Shown here piece after piece: positions 53,647-61,868 of a stretch of DNA of 64,000 bases (position 1 is the first letter of the stretch; each line of letters starts with the position of its first letter). The notes beneath the pieces were generated by a model. The model was not told the origin of the DNA and made no database searches. It was given only the letters and a program-made list of their open reading frames with translations. The stretch is from the NCBI RefSeq assembly GCF_031581065.1, contig NZ_JAVLBN010000007.1, positions 14,766-78,765 of the forward strand. Direction: 5' to 3'. The stretch is from Salibacter sp031581065 (lineage in GTDB: Bacteria; Bacteroidota; Bacteroidia; Flavobacteriales_G; Salibacteraceae). Made by a program: the position numbers and the translations under genes.

Positions 53647-54743
53647 ACGTTAAAGCGGAAGTTCATAATGTCACCGTCCTGAACGATATAGTCTTTTCCT
53701 TCAATAGACAGCTTTCCTTTATCACGACATGCCGCTTCAGAACCGAGTTCAACATAATCGTCATATTTGATGACTTCAGCCCTGATGAAACCTTTTTCAA
53801 AATCAGTATGAATAACACCGGCTGCTTCAGGTGCCTTGGCCCCAATTCTAACAGTCCATGCTCTCACCTCTTTTTCACCGGCCGTGAAATAGGTTTGAAG
53901 TTTCAATAATTTGTAAGCTGTTTTAATAAGCTTATTTACTCCGGGCTGTGTGAGCCCCATTTCTTCGAGGAACATTTGGCGCTCTTCATAAGTCTCAAGT
54001 TCGTTGATATCAGCTTCAATAGCTGCACCTAAAACCATGATCTCAGCACCTTCATCTTTAACTGCTTCACGAACAGCCTCAACATGATGGTTTCCATCTT
54101 TTACTGATGCTTCATCAACATTGCACACGTAAAGAATTGGTTTTGATGTGAGGAGTTGAAGCTCTTTGAGCATCGTTTCCTCATCATCGTTTGCCGGTTC
54201 GTAAATACGAACACTTTTCCCTTCTTCGAGCAAAGAGATCAGTTTCTCAAAAAGATCAGCTTGTTTGACAGATTCTTTATCGCCCGATTTCGCTTTTTTC
54301 TTCACTTTTTCCAATCTCGTTTCAACTGTTTCGAGATCTTTTAGTTGAAGTTCAGCATCAATAACTTCCTTATCGCGAACAGGATCTACTGATCCATCAA
54401 CGTGTGTGATATTATCATCCTCAAAACAACGCAAAACATGAAGTACAGCATCGGTCTCACGGATGTTACCCAAAAACTGGTTTCCCAACCCCTCACCTTT
54501 CGATGCGCCTTTAACCAATCCGGCAATGTCCACAATCTCAACTGTTGTAGGTACAACGCGTTCAGGATTCACCAAACTCTCGAGCTTTTCGAGTCGCTCA
54601 TCAGGTACATTGATTGTTCCCACGTTTGGCTCAATCGTACAAAAGGGAAAGTTTGCCGATTGAGCTTTTGCATTTGACAAACAGTTGAAAAGAGTTGATT
54701 TCCCAACATTTGGGAGTCCTACAATACCGCACTTTAATGCCAT
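53643..54743 (-). CDS. ychF: Redox-responsive ATPase YchF
   Basis: 366 residues, the normal length of YchF (OLA1 family). The G1 loop is GIVGLPNVGKSTLF, with the YchF-specific G4 substitute NVDE (YVCNVDEASV), DIAGLVKGASKGEGLGNQFL after G3, and the TGS domain at the C-terminus (FTAGEKEVRAWTVRIGAKAPEAAG, YIVQDGDIMNFRFNV). It is an ATP-binding translation-associated P-loop protein. A minus-strand -7 box (TATTTTTG, 54764-54771) lies about 20 bp upstream. Confidence 0.96.
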   Translation of the reverse strand: MALKCGIVGLPNVGKSTLFNCLSNAKAQSANFPFCTIEPNVGTINVPDERLEKLESLVNPERVVPTTVEIVDIAGLVKGASKGEGLGNQFLGNIRETDAVLHVLRCFEDDNITHVDGSVDPVRDKEVIDAELQLKDLETVETRLEKVKKKAKSGDKESVKQADLFEKLISLLEEGKSVRIYEPANDDEETMLKELQLLTSKPILYVCNVDEASVKDGNHHVEAVREAVKDEGAEIMVLGAAIEADINELETYEERQMFLEEMGLTQPGVNKLIKTAYKLLKLQTYFTAGEKEVRAWTVRIGAKAPEAAGVIHTDFEKGFIRAEVIKYDDYVELGSEAACRDKGKLSIEGKDYIVQDGDIMNFRFNV

Positions 54744-54763
54744 AAATCTTTGTTTTGAGGCCG

Positions 54764-54771
54764 CAAAAATA
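54764..54771 (-). promoter_or_regulatory. -7 promoter box of ychF
   Basis: Minus-strand TATTTTTG matches TAnnTTTG exactly, 20 bp upstream of the ychF start. No clear -33 box. The remaining bases to 54963 are AT-rich without a gene. Confidence 0.4.
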
Positions 54772-54963
54772 GTGATTATTCACAGAGTATGTCTGCCCGA
54801 TTAAAAGTGATCAATCAAATTTTAAAAACCGGTCCAAAATTTCACGAATAAACAACTTTAAATCACTATTTGAATTTTACTTACTTAACTGTTGATAAGT
54901 ATTGAAATCAATTAAAGATCTTTGTAGTCGTACACCTATTTTTGATTCAAAATCAATAAAGTC

Positions 54964-55302
54964 TTGGGAACGCTATTCAGAATAAAAACCCTTCAAAGTT
55001 TCTTAGCTATATTTCTTGTTTCCTACTATGGCCAGGCTTTACTGCAACTCTCGCAACTCGGTTCAAACTACATTTTTACTTCAGTTAGTGGCTGGCTCAT
55101 TCTTTTAGGAACATTAACCAGCATTCTTTATTTGTTTATCAGGAATACGCTCACAATTCCCATTTCAATATTGAGTATTCACCTGGTGCTTTGGTTTCTT
55201 ACCGGACACAATATCTACGGTATTTTAGCCATTCCGGCTTTTTTTCTATTTGCTCCCTACGCCTGGTATTTTACCGCTACCTCGATTTTTACAGAATGTT
55301 GA
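54964..55302 (+). CDS. Small integral membrane protein, first half of a coupled or split pair
   Basis: 112 residues from a TTG, since no ATG exists in this frame after the preceding stop at 54943. It has three to four membrane helices (FLAIFLVSYYGQALLQL, WLILLGTLTSILYLFI, ILSIHLVLWFLTGHNIYGIL). Its stop (TGA 55300-55302) lies inside an ATGTTGA overlap with a second membrane-protein frame in the -1 register. The pair may be one protein, similar in style to DUF6427 membrane proteins, that is split by a frameshift. I do not recognise a specific family. Confidence 0.5.
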   Translation: MGTLFRIKTLQSFLAIFLVSYYGQALLQLSQLGSNYIFTSVSGWLILLGTLTSILYLFIRNTLTIPISILSIHLVLWFLTGHNIYGILAIPAFFLFAPYAWYFTATSIFTEC

Positions 55303-55787
55303 GCGCCCTTAGAATTAGTTTGCCGCTTTTTGGGATTTCCTTTTTTGCGAGCACATTTACCAGGCTATTTCACGATCCCATTCAGCTTTATGGAACAGTA
55401 TTATTGTCAGGAATTTTCATCACAGGGTTAGGATGGCAAAAAACACGCACCATCAGTATTATTATTAGTACATTGCTCTCTCTATCAGTCACTATTTACG
55501 CTTTTTCAGCAATTAACATTTCAGGAGGAATGTTCGGGTTATTCTGCACAGCCGGTTTCTCGTTTCTCTACCAACAACCAGATCGCATCACTCAATCAAA
55601 AGAATCTTTTTGGCGTTGTAGTAAAATGAAAGCTGCGTTATTAACAACCATAATCATTTTTTCGCTATCGCTTTACAGCTTGTTAACTTCACGGTCAGAG
55701 CCGGGACAACCAGCCGACTCTACGACAGCTCGATCAGTTGATGAGCAGGGATCTGACCGAGAACTTTTTCGATTATTTGCTCCGTGA
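55296..55787 (+). CDS. Small integral membrane protein, second half of a coupled or split pair
   Basis: 163 residues from ATG 55296, overlapping the preceding stop by 7 bp. It has about four membrane helices (LPLFGISFFASTF, LYGTVLLSGIFITGLGW, TISIIISTLLSLSVTIYAF, ALLTTIIIFSLSLYSLL) and a polar tail. The last 68 bp overlap the convergent exonuclease gene. Two copies of the dispersed motif in opposite orientation (55693 and 55749) lie in the region encoding the tail, so the reading frame ends within a probable structural element. Function unknown. Confidence 0.5.
   Translation: MLSALRISLPLFGISFFASTFTRLFHDPIQLYGTVLLSGIFITGLGWQKTRTISIIISTLLSLSVTIYAFSAINISGGMFGLFCTAGFSFLYQQPDRITQSKESFWRCSKMKAALLTTIIIFSLSLYSLLTSRSEPGQPADSTTARSVDEQGSDRELFRLFAP
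55692..55759. repeat. Inverted pair of dispersed motifs at convergent gene ends
   Basis: CGGTCAGA (55692-55699) and TCTGACCG (55752-55759) are exact 8-bp complements 52 bp apart, formed by one forward and one reverse copy of the 11-base motif. They sit where the convergent genes overlap. Confidence 0.65.
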
Positions 55788-57054
55788 TAATGCTCGACTT
55801 GCGTACTTGAAGATGCTGCTCAATCTCATCAATGCTCGAGATTGAAACATCTGAATCGATAAACCCGATGCCTTTATACTCTCCTTTTTCAACAAAAATG
55901 AATCCTTTCTCGCTTTTACTCCTGCCCTTTTGAGGGATAATTAGAGAGCGACCATCACTCTCCACTTCCCGTTGCATCTTTTCAAAATGCTCATTGTGAA
56001 GATAGATATCATCAGTTCCGTAAACAGCAAACTCCAAATCGCAGAATTCAGCCTTCAACTCGTACTTTTCAACAGTTTTCAAAAGCCATGAACGCGCAGC
56101 GTGTAAAGTGTGGAAACGCTTAATTGGCGGATAACTATTATTCACTTTATTGATTCCAATCCTCCAAAAATCAGATCTATCGCGATAAGCATATACTCCA
56201 TAATAAACCGGGTTTCGCTTTTGAGCCCTGTTAAATCTAGGCCAAAGATGCCTAATCTCGTGATCCTCCATGAGAGCAGCAATTACATCAGACCCTGATT
56301 CTTTATGAGTAATATCTCGAACTTCACGCTTTAAATCCTGATAAAATTTTGAAGTAGAAGTTGAAGTGAAATGGCTTTTTACCCTTTTTTGTATATCAGT
56401 TGCTTTACCTACATAAATGACTTTTCCCTTTTTATCATGGAAATAATAAATTCCTTCTGAATTTGGTAAAGCATCTACAACTTTTCTATCAATATATTTT
56501 GGAAAACTCGCTACTGAAGAACGTCTTTTCAATCTGTGAGACAATAAGTCTTTTCTATCCAGGTTTTTGACAAAAAGTAAAATTTGGGCGGCAGCCTCAG
56601 CATCACTCAAAGCCCTGTGCGGATTTTCATTCTGAATATTCATCTTCTTGCACAGCTTTGACAAACTATACCCCGGTAATCCAGGCAAAACAGCCCGTGT
56701 GTACTGAACAGTGCACAATCGCTTAGTAGCTTCAAACTTAATCCCTACTCCTTTAAATGCCTCTTTGACAAAGGCATAATCGAAATTGACATTGTGTGCT
56801 ACAAAAACACTGCTTTCCAAAAAACTTAATACATCATTCGCAACTTCATCAAAAACCGGTGCATCAGCTACCATCTCAGGTGTTATGCCGGTCAGAGCCT
56901 GAATGTTGAGTGGAATGTTTTGTTTAGGATTCACCAACGAATGAAACCGATCTACTACCTGATCACCCTCTACAACGGCAATTCCTATTTCAGTAATTCC
57001 ATTAGCAGCCGGATGGCCTCCTGTTGTTTCTACATCTACTACAGCAAATCGCAT
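55720..57054 (-). CDS. DnaQ-like exonuclease fused to a GIY-YIG nuclease domain
   Basis: 444 residues. Residues 1-170 are a DEDDh 3'-5' exonuclease like the DNA polymerase III epsilon subunit (AVVDVETTGGHPAANGITEIG, VAHNVNFDYAFVKEAF, HRALSDAEAAAQ). From about residue 195 a GIY-YIG domain like UvrC/Cho follows (PNSEGIYYFHDKKGKVIYVGKATDIQKRVKSHF). The C-terminal 150 residues have no clear motif. The protein likely takes part in repair, combining incision and resection chemistry. Such fusions occur in this phylum. A motif copy lies at 56890-56899. Confidence 0.88.
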   Translation of the reverse strand: MRFAVVDVETTGGHPAANGITEIGIAVVEGDQVVDRFHSLVNPKQNIPLNIQALTGITPEMVADAPVFDEVANDVLSFLESSVFVAHNVNFDYAFVKEAFKGVGIKFEATKRLCTVQYTRAVLPGLPGYSLSKLCKKMNIQNENPHRALSDAEAAAQILLFVKNLDRKDLLSHRLKRRSSVASFPKYIDRKVVDALPNSEGIYYFHDKKGKVIYVGKATDIQKRVKSHFTSTSTSKFYQDLKREVRDITHKESGSDVIAALMEDHEIRHLWPRFNRAQKRNPVYYGVYAYRDRSDFWRIGINKVNNSYPPIKRFHTLHAARSWLLKTVEKYELKAEFCDLEFAVYGTDDIYLHNEHFEKMQREVESDGRSLIIPQKGRSKSEKGFIFVEKGEYKGIGFIDSDVSISSIDEIEQHLQVRKSSIITEQIIEKVLGQIPAHQLIELS

Positions 57055-57260
57055 TTCACAAATAAAGTCTCACGTTCCGTAACCTATTTACGGTTTACAT
57101 TTTTTGTGTGAACAAAGGTAGAATCACTGTTGTAACAAACAGCCTCTTTAGCACTTTAAAGCTTTTCAATAATAATGGTTTTACAATTCGTTAAAGAGAC
57201 TCAATCAATTACTTAATTCAGGTTTACAAAAAATTAACCGCACATTGCAGCAAACATTAT

Positions 57261-57268
57261 TATATTTG
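57261..57268 (+). promoter_or_regulatory. -7 promoter box before the porG-like gene
   Basis: TATATTTG is an exact -7 match 20 bp before the ATG at 57289. No good -33 box. The remaining bases from 57055 are AT-rich with no gene. Confidence 0.45.
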
Positions 57269-57288
57269 CTACACCTTTTATTCCTTCT

Positions 57289-58194
57289 ATGAGACATGTT
57301 ATACCGATATTTCTGTTTTTAATGCCATTTTTCGGTTTCGGCCAAAAATTCGTTTGGGATGTTGGCGGACAAGCCGGTGTAGCCAATTATTTTGGTGACT
57401 TAGCTTCACAAACCGGTACAAATAGCTTTAATGTAATAAGGCCTAACACGCGTTACAACATAGGCGGATTTGTTCGCAAAAGACTAAATTACCGTTTTGG
57501 TTTGCGCTTTGAAGCCAATTACTTATTAGTTACAGGAGCTGATAGTTTAAACAAGGAATCACCAAGGGCAAACCGAAATCTACATTTTCGTAATAATATT
57601 ATTGAAGCATCTGGTAGATTGGAATATTATCCGTTAATCATCAATGATGTTGGCGGTAAAATGCGTTATAAAGTCGATTTTCATTTAATGGGATTTGTAG
57701 GAATTGGAGTAGCCTATCACAATCCACAAGCACAACAAAACGGGAGTTGGGTAGATTTACGTCCGCTCAAAACTGAGAATGTTTCTTATTCTCCTGTTGA
57801 GCCGGTAATACCAATTGGCCTGGGCGGATTCTTCACTTTTAAAACGAAATACCAAAGGTTTAGGAGACACAGAATTGGCATTGAAGTGAATTACCGTAAA
57901 ATGTTCACTGATTATTTAGATGATGTTAGCTCAGTTTACCCTGATCCTGCAAATTTACCTTCAGATCAGGCAAGAGAGCTTTCCTTTAGAGGCGATGAAG
58001 TTCCCGGTGTGGGTGAAACTGCATATCCGTCACAAGGAAGAATTCGCGGAAACCCAGACAGAATGGATGCTTACGGAACCATCATGATTTCGTATTCTTA
58101 TGTGTTGAGAACCAATACAAATGGAAGGTTTAGACCTAAATACAATTACCAGTACGGTAAAAGCCCGGCATCAATCAGGAAAATGAGATTTTAA
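57289..58194 (+). CDS. PorG-like outer-membrane beta-barrel (DUF6089)
   Basis: 301 residues with signal peptide MRHVIPIFLFLMPFFGFG. The mature protein begins FVWDVGGQAGVANYFGDL and has alternating strands with RYNIGGFVRKRLNYRFGLRFEANYL, typical of DUF6089 barrels, the family of PorG, an outer-membrane component of the type IX secretion system. The presence of type A sorting domains on two proteins in the window fits. PorG proteins are usually shorter (about 230 residues), so a paralogue is possible. Confidence 0.75.
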   Translation: MRHVIPIFLFLMPFFGFGQKFVWDVGGQAGVANYFGDLASQTGTNSFNVIRPNTRYNIGGFVRKRLNYRFGLRFEANYLLVTGADSLNKESPRANRNLHFRNNIIEASGRLEYYPLIINDVGGKMRYKVDFHLMGFVGIGVAYHNPQAQQNGSWVDLRPLKTENVSYSPVEPVIPIGLGGFFTFKTKYQRFRRHRIGIEVNYRKMFTDYLDDVSSVYPDPANLPSDQARELSFRGDEVPGVGETAYPSQGRIRGNPDRMDAYGTIMISYSYVLRTNTNGRFRPKYNYQYGKSPASIRKMRF

Positions 58195-59007
58195 TCAACT
58201 ATCAAACTGGTTCAGTTCTCCCTGCTGAATTTCTTCTTCGTGCGAATTGAGTTTGTACATCCTGTAACGCTTCATATCAACCTGTTCTTGGCCTGCTTTG
58301 ATTGCAATACCAATCAGTATTGCCACAACGATGTTTGACAGAATGATGATCAGGTTCTGACTGATTTGAAAAAACAACATCAAAAAACTGATAATGAAAA
58401 CGCTGGTTAATGCAAAAAACACTCTTCTTATAAGTTGTTCATTCCGCTTTTCGTAAGAGCCGTAAAATTTGCCATACCTTTTCTTTTGCCTAAAAACCAG
58501 CTTATTGATAAACGCAAAGTACAGGATCCATTGAATAATCAATAGTGGATAGCCAATTAGATAGATGAAAATTAGAGCTGTTTTACCATAAAAATCACGA
58601 CCTTCATCAAAACGGTTATTGAGTACATGTAAGAGCTCTGATTTACTCACAGTCAGTGCCAAAATTAATGTTAAAGCCAGTAACACGAGCGGAACAATGA
58701 AGTACTTAAAATCTTTGATTGTGAAAATATAGTTCTCCTGTAAAAGGCTCTGAAAATACTTGTACAAAAGCGGAGCAACGCTAAAAAGGGATATAATACT
58801 GAAGAAATACGAAATGATTTGTAAGTCATTAAGCCCCAAATAGCCAATGAGATCATCAAGACCTTTGTACGATGTGGCAAGAATAACAAACCCCATTGCA
58901 TTTCTAGAGAATCCGCGGTGTCTGTTACTGAGAAGAGAGACGGCACCCAGCAGCCCTATTGTCAGGGGCATTAAGTAAGATATGATACTTAAAATATTAA
59001 GATTCAC
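58195..59007 (-). CDS. Integral membrane protein, seven-helix sensor-like
   Basis: 270 residues with about seven membrane helices and a hydrophilic C-terminal tail (QEQVDMKRYRMYKLNSHEEEIQQGE). The arrangement resembles the membrane-sensor halves of some Bacteroidota regulators with N-terminal 7TM domains, but no DNA-binding or enzymatic domain follows here. No family recognised. It directly abuts the convergent porG-like gene (0-bp gap). Confidence 0.65.
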   Translation of the reverse strand: MNLNILSIISYLMPLTIGLLGAVSLLSNRHRGFSRNAMGFVILATSYKGLDDLIGYLGLNDLQIISYFFSIISLFSVAPLLYKYFQSLLQENYIFTIKDFKYFIVPLVLLALTLILALTVSKSELLHVLNNRFDEGRDFYGKTALIFIYLIGYPLLIIQWILYFAFINKLVFRQKKRYGKFYGSYEKRNEQLIRRVFFALTSVFIISFLMLFFQISQNLIIILSNIVVAILIGIAIKAGQEQVDMKRYRMYKLNSHEEEIQQGELNQFDS

Positions 59008-59031
59008 CTAGCAATAATAGCATAATAAAAG

Positions 59032-59058
59032 AAAAACCCCAATAACTTATATTGAGGC
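59032..59058 (-). terminator. Terminator after trxB
   Basis: Minus strand: CCTCAATA (59057-59050), 5-nt loop, TATTGGGG (59044-59037, one G.T pair), then TTTTT (59036-59032). Confidence 0.6.
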
Positions 59059-59087
59059 TTTTTGTATTTTTAAATAAGAAATATTAA

Positions 59088-60041
59088 TTAGGCAAGACCC
59101 TTTTCAGCTAAGTAGCGTTCAGCATCAAGAGCTGCCATACAACCTGTTCCAGCTGCTGTCACAGCCTGGCGATAAACTTTATCAGCTGCATCACCTCCAA
59201 CAAAAACACCATCAACATTTGTTTTAGCTGTGCCTGGTTTTACTTTGATATAGCCTACTTCATCCATATCAATCCAATCCTTAAAAACGTCAGTATTTGG
59301 TTTGTGACCAATTGCCACGAAGAAACCGGTTACGGGAATTTCAAATTCTTCATTTGTTTGGTTATTCATAAACTTAGCTCCTTCAACCTGTTGATCACCC
59401 AATACTTCAACTGTTTCCGTATTCCAGTGAATTTCGATATTCTCAGCCTTTTCTACCCGCTCCTGCATAATCTTAGAAGCTCTCATTTCATCACGTCTCA
59501 CTATCATGTGAACTTTTTTACAAAGCTTAGCAAGATAGGATGCTTCTTCGCAGGCAGTATCACCACCACCAACTATCGCTACCTCCTGACCTTTGTAGAA
59601 GAAACCATCACAAACAGCACAGGCAGATACTCCACCACCGTTGTTTCTCAATCGTTGTTCAGATTCTAACCCAAGCCATTTTGCTGAAGCTCCGGTTGAA
59701 ATGATTACTGTATGTGCTTCAATGGTCTTTTTACCATTATCCACTTCAACCTTATGAATAGGTCCAGAAAAATCCACTTTTGACACCCAACCATTGCGAA
59801 CATCAGTATCAAATCGCTCAGCTTGATTCTTGAATTGCTCCATCATCTCTGGACCCTGAACACCATCAGGATAACCGGGATAATTTTCAACTTCAGTCGT
59901 AGTTGTCAGCTGCCCCCCAGGTTCCATTCCTGTGTACATAACCGGGTCTAAATCTGCACGAGCAGCATAAATAGCTGCTGTATAACCTGCTGGTCCCGAA
60001 CCTATAATCAGCGTTTTCACGCGTTCAATTTCTTCACTCAT
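59088..60041 (-). CDS. trxB: Thioredoxin reductase
   Basis: 317 residues, the normal TrxB length. FAD-binding GSGPAGYTAAIYAARADL, the redox-active CAVCDG, NADPH-binding VAIVGGGDTACEEASYL and the C-terminal FVGGDAADKVYRQAVTAAGTG motif are intact. It reduces thioredoxin with NADPH; the two periplasmic thioredoxin-fold proteins at 17 kb would need a membrane shuttle to use it. A minus-strand -7 box (TATTTTTG) lies at 60080-60087, and a terminator follows the gene. Confidence 0.96.
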   Translation of the reverse strand: MSEEIERVKTLIIGSGPAGYTAAIYAARADLDPVMYTGMEPGGQLTTTTEVENYPGYPDGVQGPEMMEQFKNQAERFDTDVRNGWVSKVDFSGPIHKVEVDNGKKTIEAHTVIISTGASAKWLGLESEQRLRNNGGGVSACAVCDGFFYKGQEVAIVGGGDTACEEASYLAKLCKKVHMIVRRDEMRASKIMQERVEKAENIEIHWNTETVEVLGDQQVEGAKFMNNQTNEEFEIPVTGFFVAIGHKPNTDVFKDWIDMDEVGYIKVKPGTAKTNVDGVFVGGDAADKVYRQAVTAAGTGCMAALDAERYLAEKGLA

Positions 60042-60079
60042 TTTCTATCTTGTTTAAATTATATCGTCTTAATTGCCTG

Positions 60080-60087
60080 CAAAAATA
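60080..60087 (-). promoter_or_regulatory. -7 promoter box of trxB
   Basis: Minus-strand TATTTTTG, exact TAnnTTTG match, 38 bp upstream of the trxB start. -33 box not clear. Confidence 0.4.
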
Positions 60088-60170
60088 AAAGCTTGCAAAT
60101 TATGTAATTGTAATGCGAGTTACAAAAATCTAATTTGTTGATAACCGTTTTTTATGATTTATGGTTTTCG

Positions 60171-60213
60171 GTCAGATCCACGACTAATAGCTCGCTCTCT
60201 GTGTGGTTCTGAC
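60171..60213. repeat. Inverted motif pair downstream of the aldehyde dehydrogenase gene
   Basis: GTCAGATCCAC (60171-60181) pairs with GTGGTTCTGAC (60203-60213) at 10 of 11 positions across a 21-nt loop. One arm is an exact motif copy, the other a near-copy. It lies 10 bp past the stop of the minus-strand aldehyde dehydrogenase gene and could act as a transcription terminator or attenuator. Confidence 0.6.
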
Positions 60214-60223
60214 TGTTGATAAA

Positions 60224-61582
60224 TCAAGCGAAATAAATCACTTTTTGATTGGTAAACTCCAGTATTCCTTCTTTCGCTAATTCTCTTCCATAACCGCTTT
60301 TGTGGGTTCCGCCAAATGGTAAACGAGGATCAGATTTCACAATCTCATTGAAGAATACGGCTCCTCCCTGGATTTTGCGAAGCAGGTGAATATGTTGTTC
60401 AGGGTTTTTTGAGATCACTGACGCTCCCAGGCCATAATCTGTTCGATTAGCCAGCTCCAACGCTTCCTCCTCTGTTTTGAAAGTAGTTACAGAAGCGAGT
60501 GGACCAAAAGTCTCTTCATCAAAAGCCGGCATGCCGGGCTTAACACCGGCTAAAAGAGCGGGTTGAAAATGAGCATCTGTTCTATTTCCACCATGAATGA
60601 GTTGTGCTCCCATCTCTACAGATTTTTTCATCTGGCTTTCGAGTTCTTCGGCTAAATCGGTGCGGGCCATGGGACCAAAGAAACTGTCGTCATCTTTAGG
60701 ATTTTCAACCTGGGCTCCCATGAGTTTTGATAGAATACCATCGATGAAATCATCAACGTGTTTTTCGTGAACGAGAAATCGTTTTGCTGCAATGCAGCTT
60801 TGACCCGTATTTTGCATCCTGCCGATCCAGGCTTTTTCAAGAGCCAGGTCGAGATCGGCATCTTCCATCACGATAAACGGATTGCTGCCACCTAACTCGA
60901 GAACTGTTTTCTTGATGTTTTTCCCCGCAATTGAGGCTACAGCACTTCCCGCACTGGTGCTCCCAGTAAGCGTAACTCCCTGCACTGCTTTGTGCTCGAT
61001 GATTGATTTAACATCGCTGACATCGGCCGCCAGGTTCTGACAGTAATCAGGATCAAAATCAGCTGCCTTAAACAACTCGATGATATGCTCAGCACAGCCC
61101 TGAACATTTGGAGCGTGCTTGAGTAATAAAGAATTACCTGCCATAATATTTGGTGCGGCAAACCTGAAAAACTGCCAATACGGAAAATTCCAGGGCATGA
61201 TTGCTAATATAGTGCCTAGCGGTTCATGTTTAACGAAGCTGTTGGAAGCATCAGTTTTAATGGTATCGTCAGATAAAAAATCATCACCATTTTCTGCATA
61301 ATAATTGCAAACCCACGCACATTTTTCAACTTCAGTAATTGCTTGAGAAATAGGCTTACCCATTTCCTGGGTCATGGTCAGAGCCAATTCCTCTTTCTTT
61401 TTTTTTAATAGCTCACTCAACTTCTCGAGTTTGTGTGCTCGTTCGTTATAAGAAACCTTTTGAAAATCATTGAATGCCTTGTGATTTTTCTCAACCCGTT
61501 TAATTGCTTCATCTCGGGAAATAAGCGGGTAATGATTGAGAATTTCACCGTTAAACGGATTGATACTTTTGAATTGTTTCAT
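60224..61582 (-). CDS. NAD(P)-dependent aldehyde dehydrogenase, succinate-semialdehyde dehydrogenase-like
   Basis: 452 residues. Catalytic residues are the cysteine of NTGQSCIAAKRF and the glutamate of VLELGGSNPFIV. The cofactor region PWNFPYWQFFRFAAPNIMAGN and the C-terminal FNEIVKSDPRLPFGG are typical of the GabD/SSADH clade. It oxidises succinate semialdehyde or a related short aldehyde to the acid in the cytoplasm. It is slightly shorter than E. coli GabD (482). A hairpin made of dispersed-motif copies follows the gene. One motif copy at 61376-61385. Confidence 0.88.
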   Translation of the reverse strand: MKQFKSINPFNGEILNHYPLISRDEAIKRVEKNHKAFNDFQKVSYNERAHKLEKLSELLKKKKEELALTMTQEMGKPISQAITEVEKCAWVCNYYAENGDDFLSDDTIKTDASNSFVKHEPLGTILAIMPWNFPYWQFFRFAAPNIMAGNSLLLKHAPNVQGCAEHIIELFKAADFDPDYCQNLAADVSDVKSIIEHKAVQGVTLTGSTSAGSAVASIAGKNIKKTVLELGGSNPFIVMEDADLDLALEKAWIGRMQNTGQSCIAAKRFLVHEKHVDDFIDGILSKLMGAQVENPKDDDSFFGPMARTDLAEELESQMKKSVEMGAQLIHGGNRTDAHFQPALLAGVKPGMPAFDEETFGPLASVTTFKTEEEALELANRTDYGLGASVISKNPEQHIHLLRKIQGGAVFFNEIVKSDPRLPFGGTHKSGYGRELAKEGILEFTNQKVIYFA

Positions 61583-61617
61583 GCGATGCTTTTTACAATG
61601 TTAACGAGTTTACCCCA

Positions 61618-61647
61618 ATTGCTGTTTAAGATTAAATTATAAATTTG
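61618..61647 (+). promoter_or_regulatory. Probable promoter of tRNA-Pro
   Basis: ATTG (61618-61621), 18-base spacer, TAAATTTG (61640-61647), an exact -7 match. The tRNA starts 76 bases later, so a 5' leader would be removed by RNase P. Confidence 0.5.
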
Positions 61648-61722
61648 CCGACCGGAAAAATCCACGAACCCTACTTTCACAACTATCTTACAGTTTGATT
61701 AGGAATTAGGGTTTTCAAAAAT

Positions 61723-61795
61723 CGGGATGTAGCTCAGTTGGTAGAGTACACGTCTGGGGGACGTGTGGTCGCTGGTTCAAGTCCAGTCATCCCGA
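61723..61795 (+). tRNA. tRNA-Pro (GGG)
   Basis: The acceptor arm CGGGATG pairs with CATCCCG; the D arm is GCTC/GAGT. The anticodon arm is CACGT-CTGGGGG-ACGTG with anticodon GGG, so it reads CCC (and CCU). The T arm is GCTGG-TTCAAGT-CCAGT. No CCA is encoded. A terminator follows at 61821-61860. The 3' end is free of integrated elements in this window. Confidence 0.92.
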
Positions 61796-61820
61796 CTTCC
61801 CTAAAGCATTTTGCTACGAA

Positions 61821-61860
61821 ACAGCCTCAAGAATTTAAAACTTGGGGCTGTTTTGTTTTA
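61821..61860 (+). terminator. Rho-independent terminator after tRNA-Pro
   Basis: Stem ACAGCCTCAAG (61821-61831) pairs with CTTGGGGCTGT (61841-61851) with one wobble, then TTTTGTTTTA. Confidence 0.75.
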
Positions 61861-61868
61861 GTGTTATT

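Noticed and set aside
54963..55190. An alternative start at 55191 for the second membrane protein
   Set aside because: The region 55191-55295 is better explained by the first frame; the segment translated in the other frame is polar and lacks membrane character.
61723..61860. Integration site (att) at tRNA-Pro
   Set aside because: No integrase, no repeated tRNA 3' end nearby, and an ordinary terminator follows.
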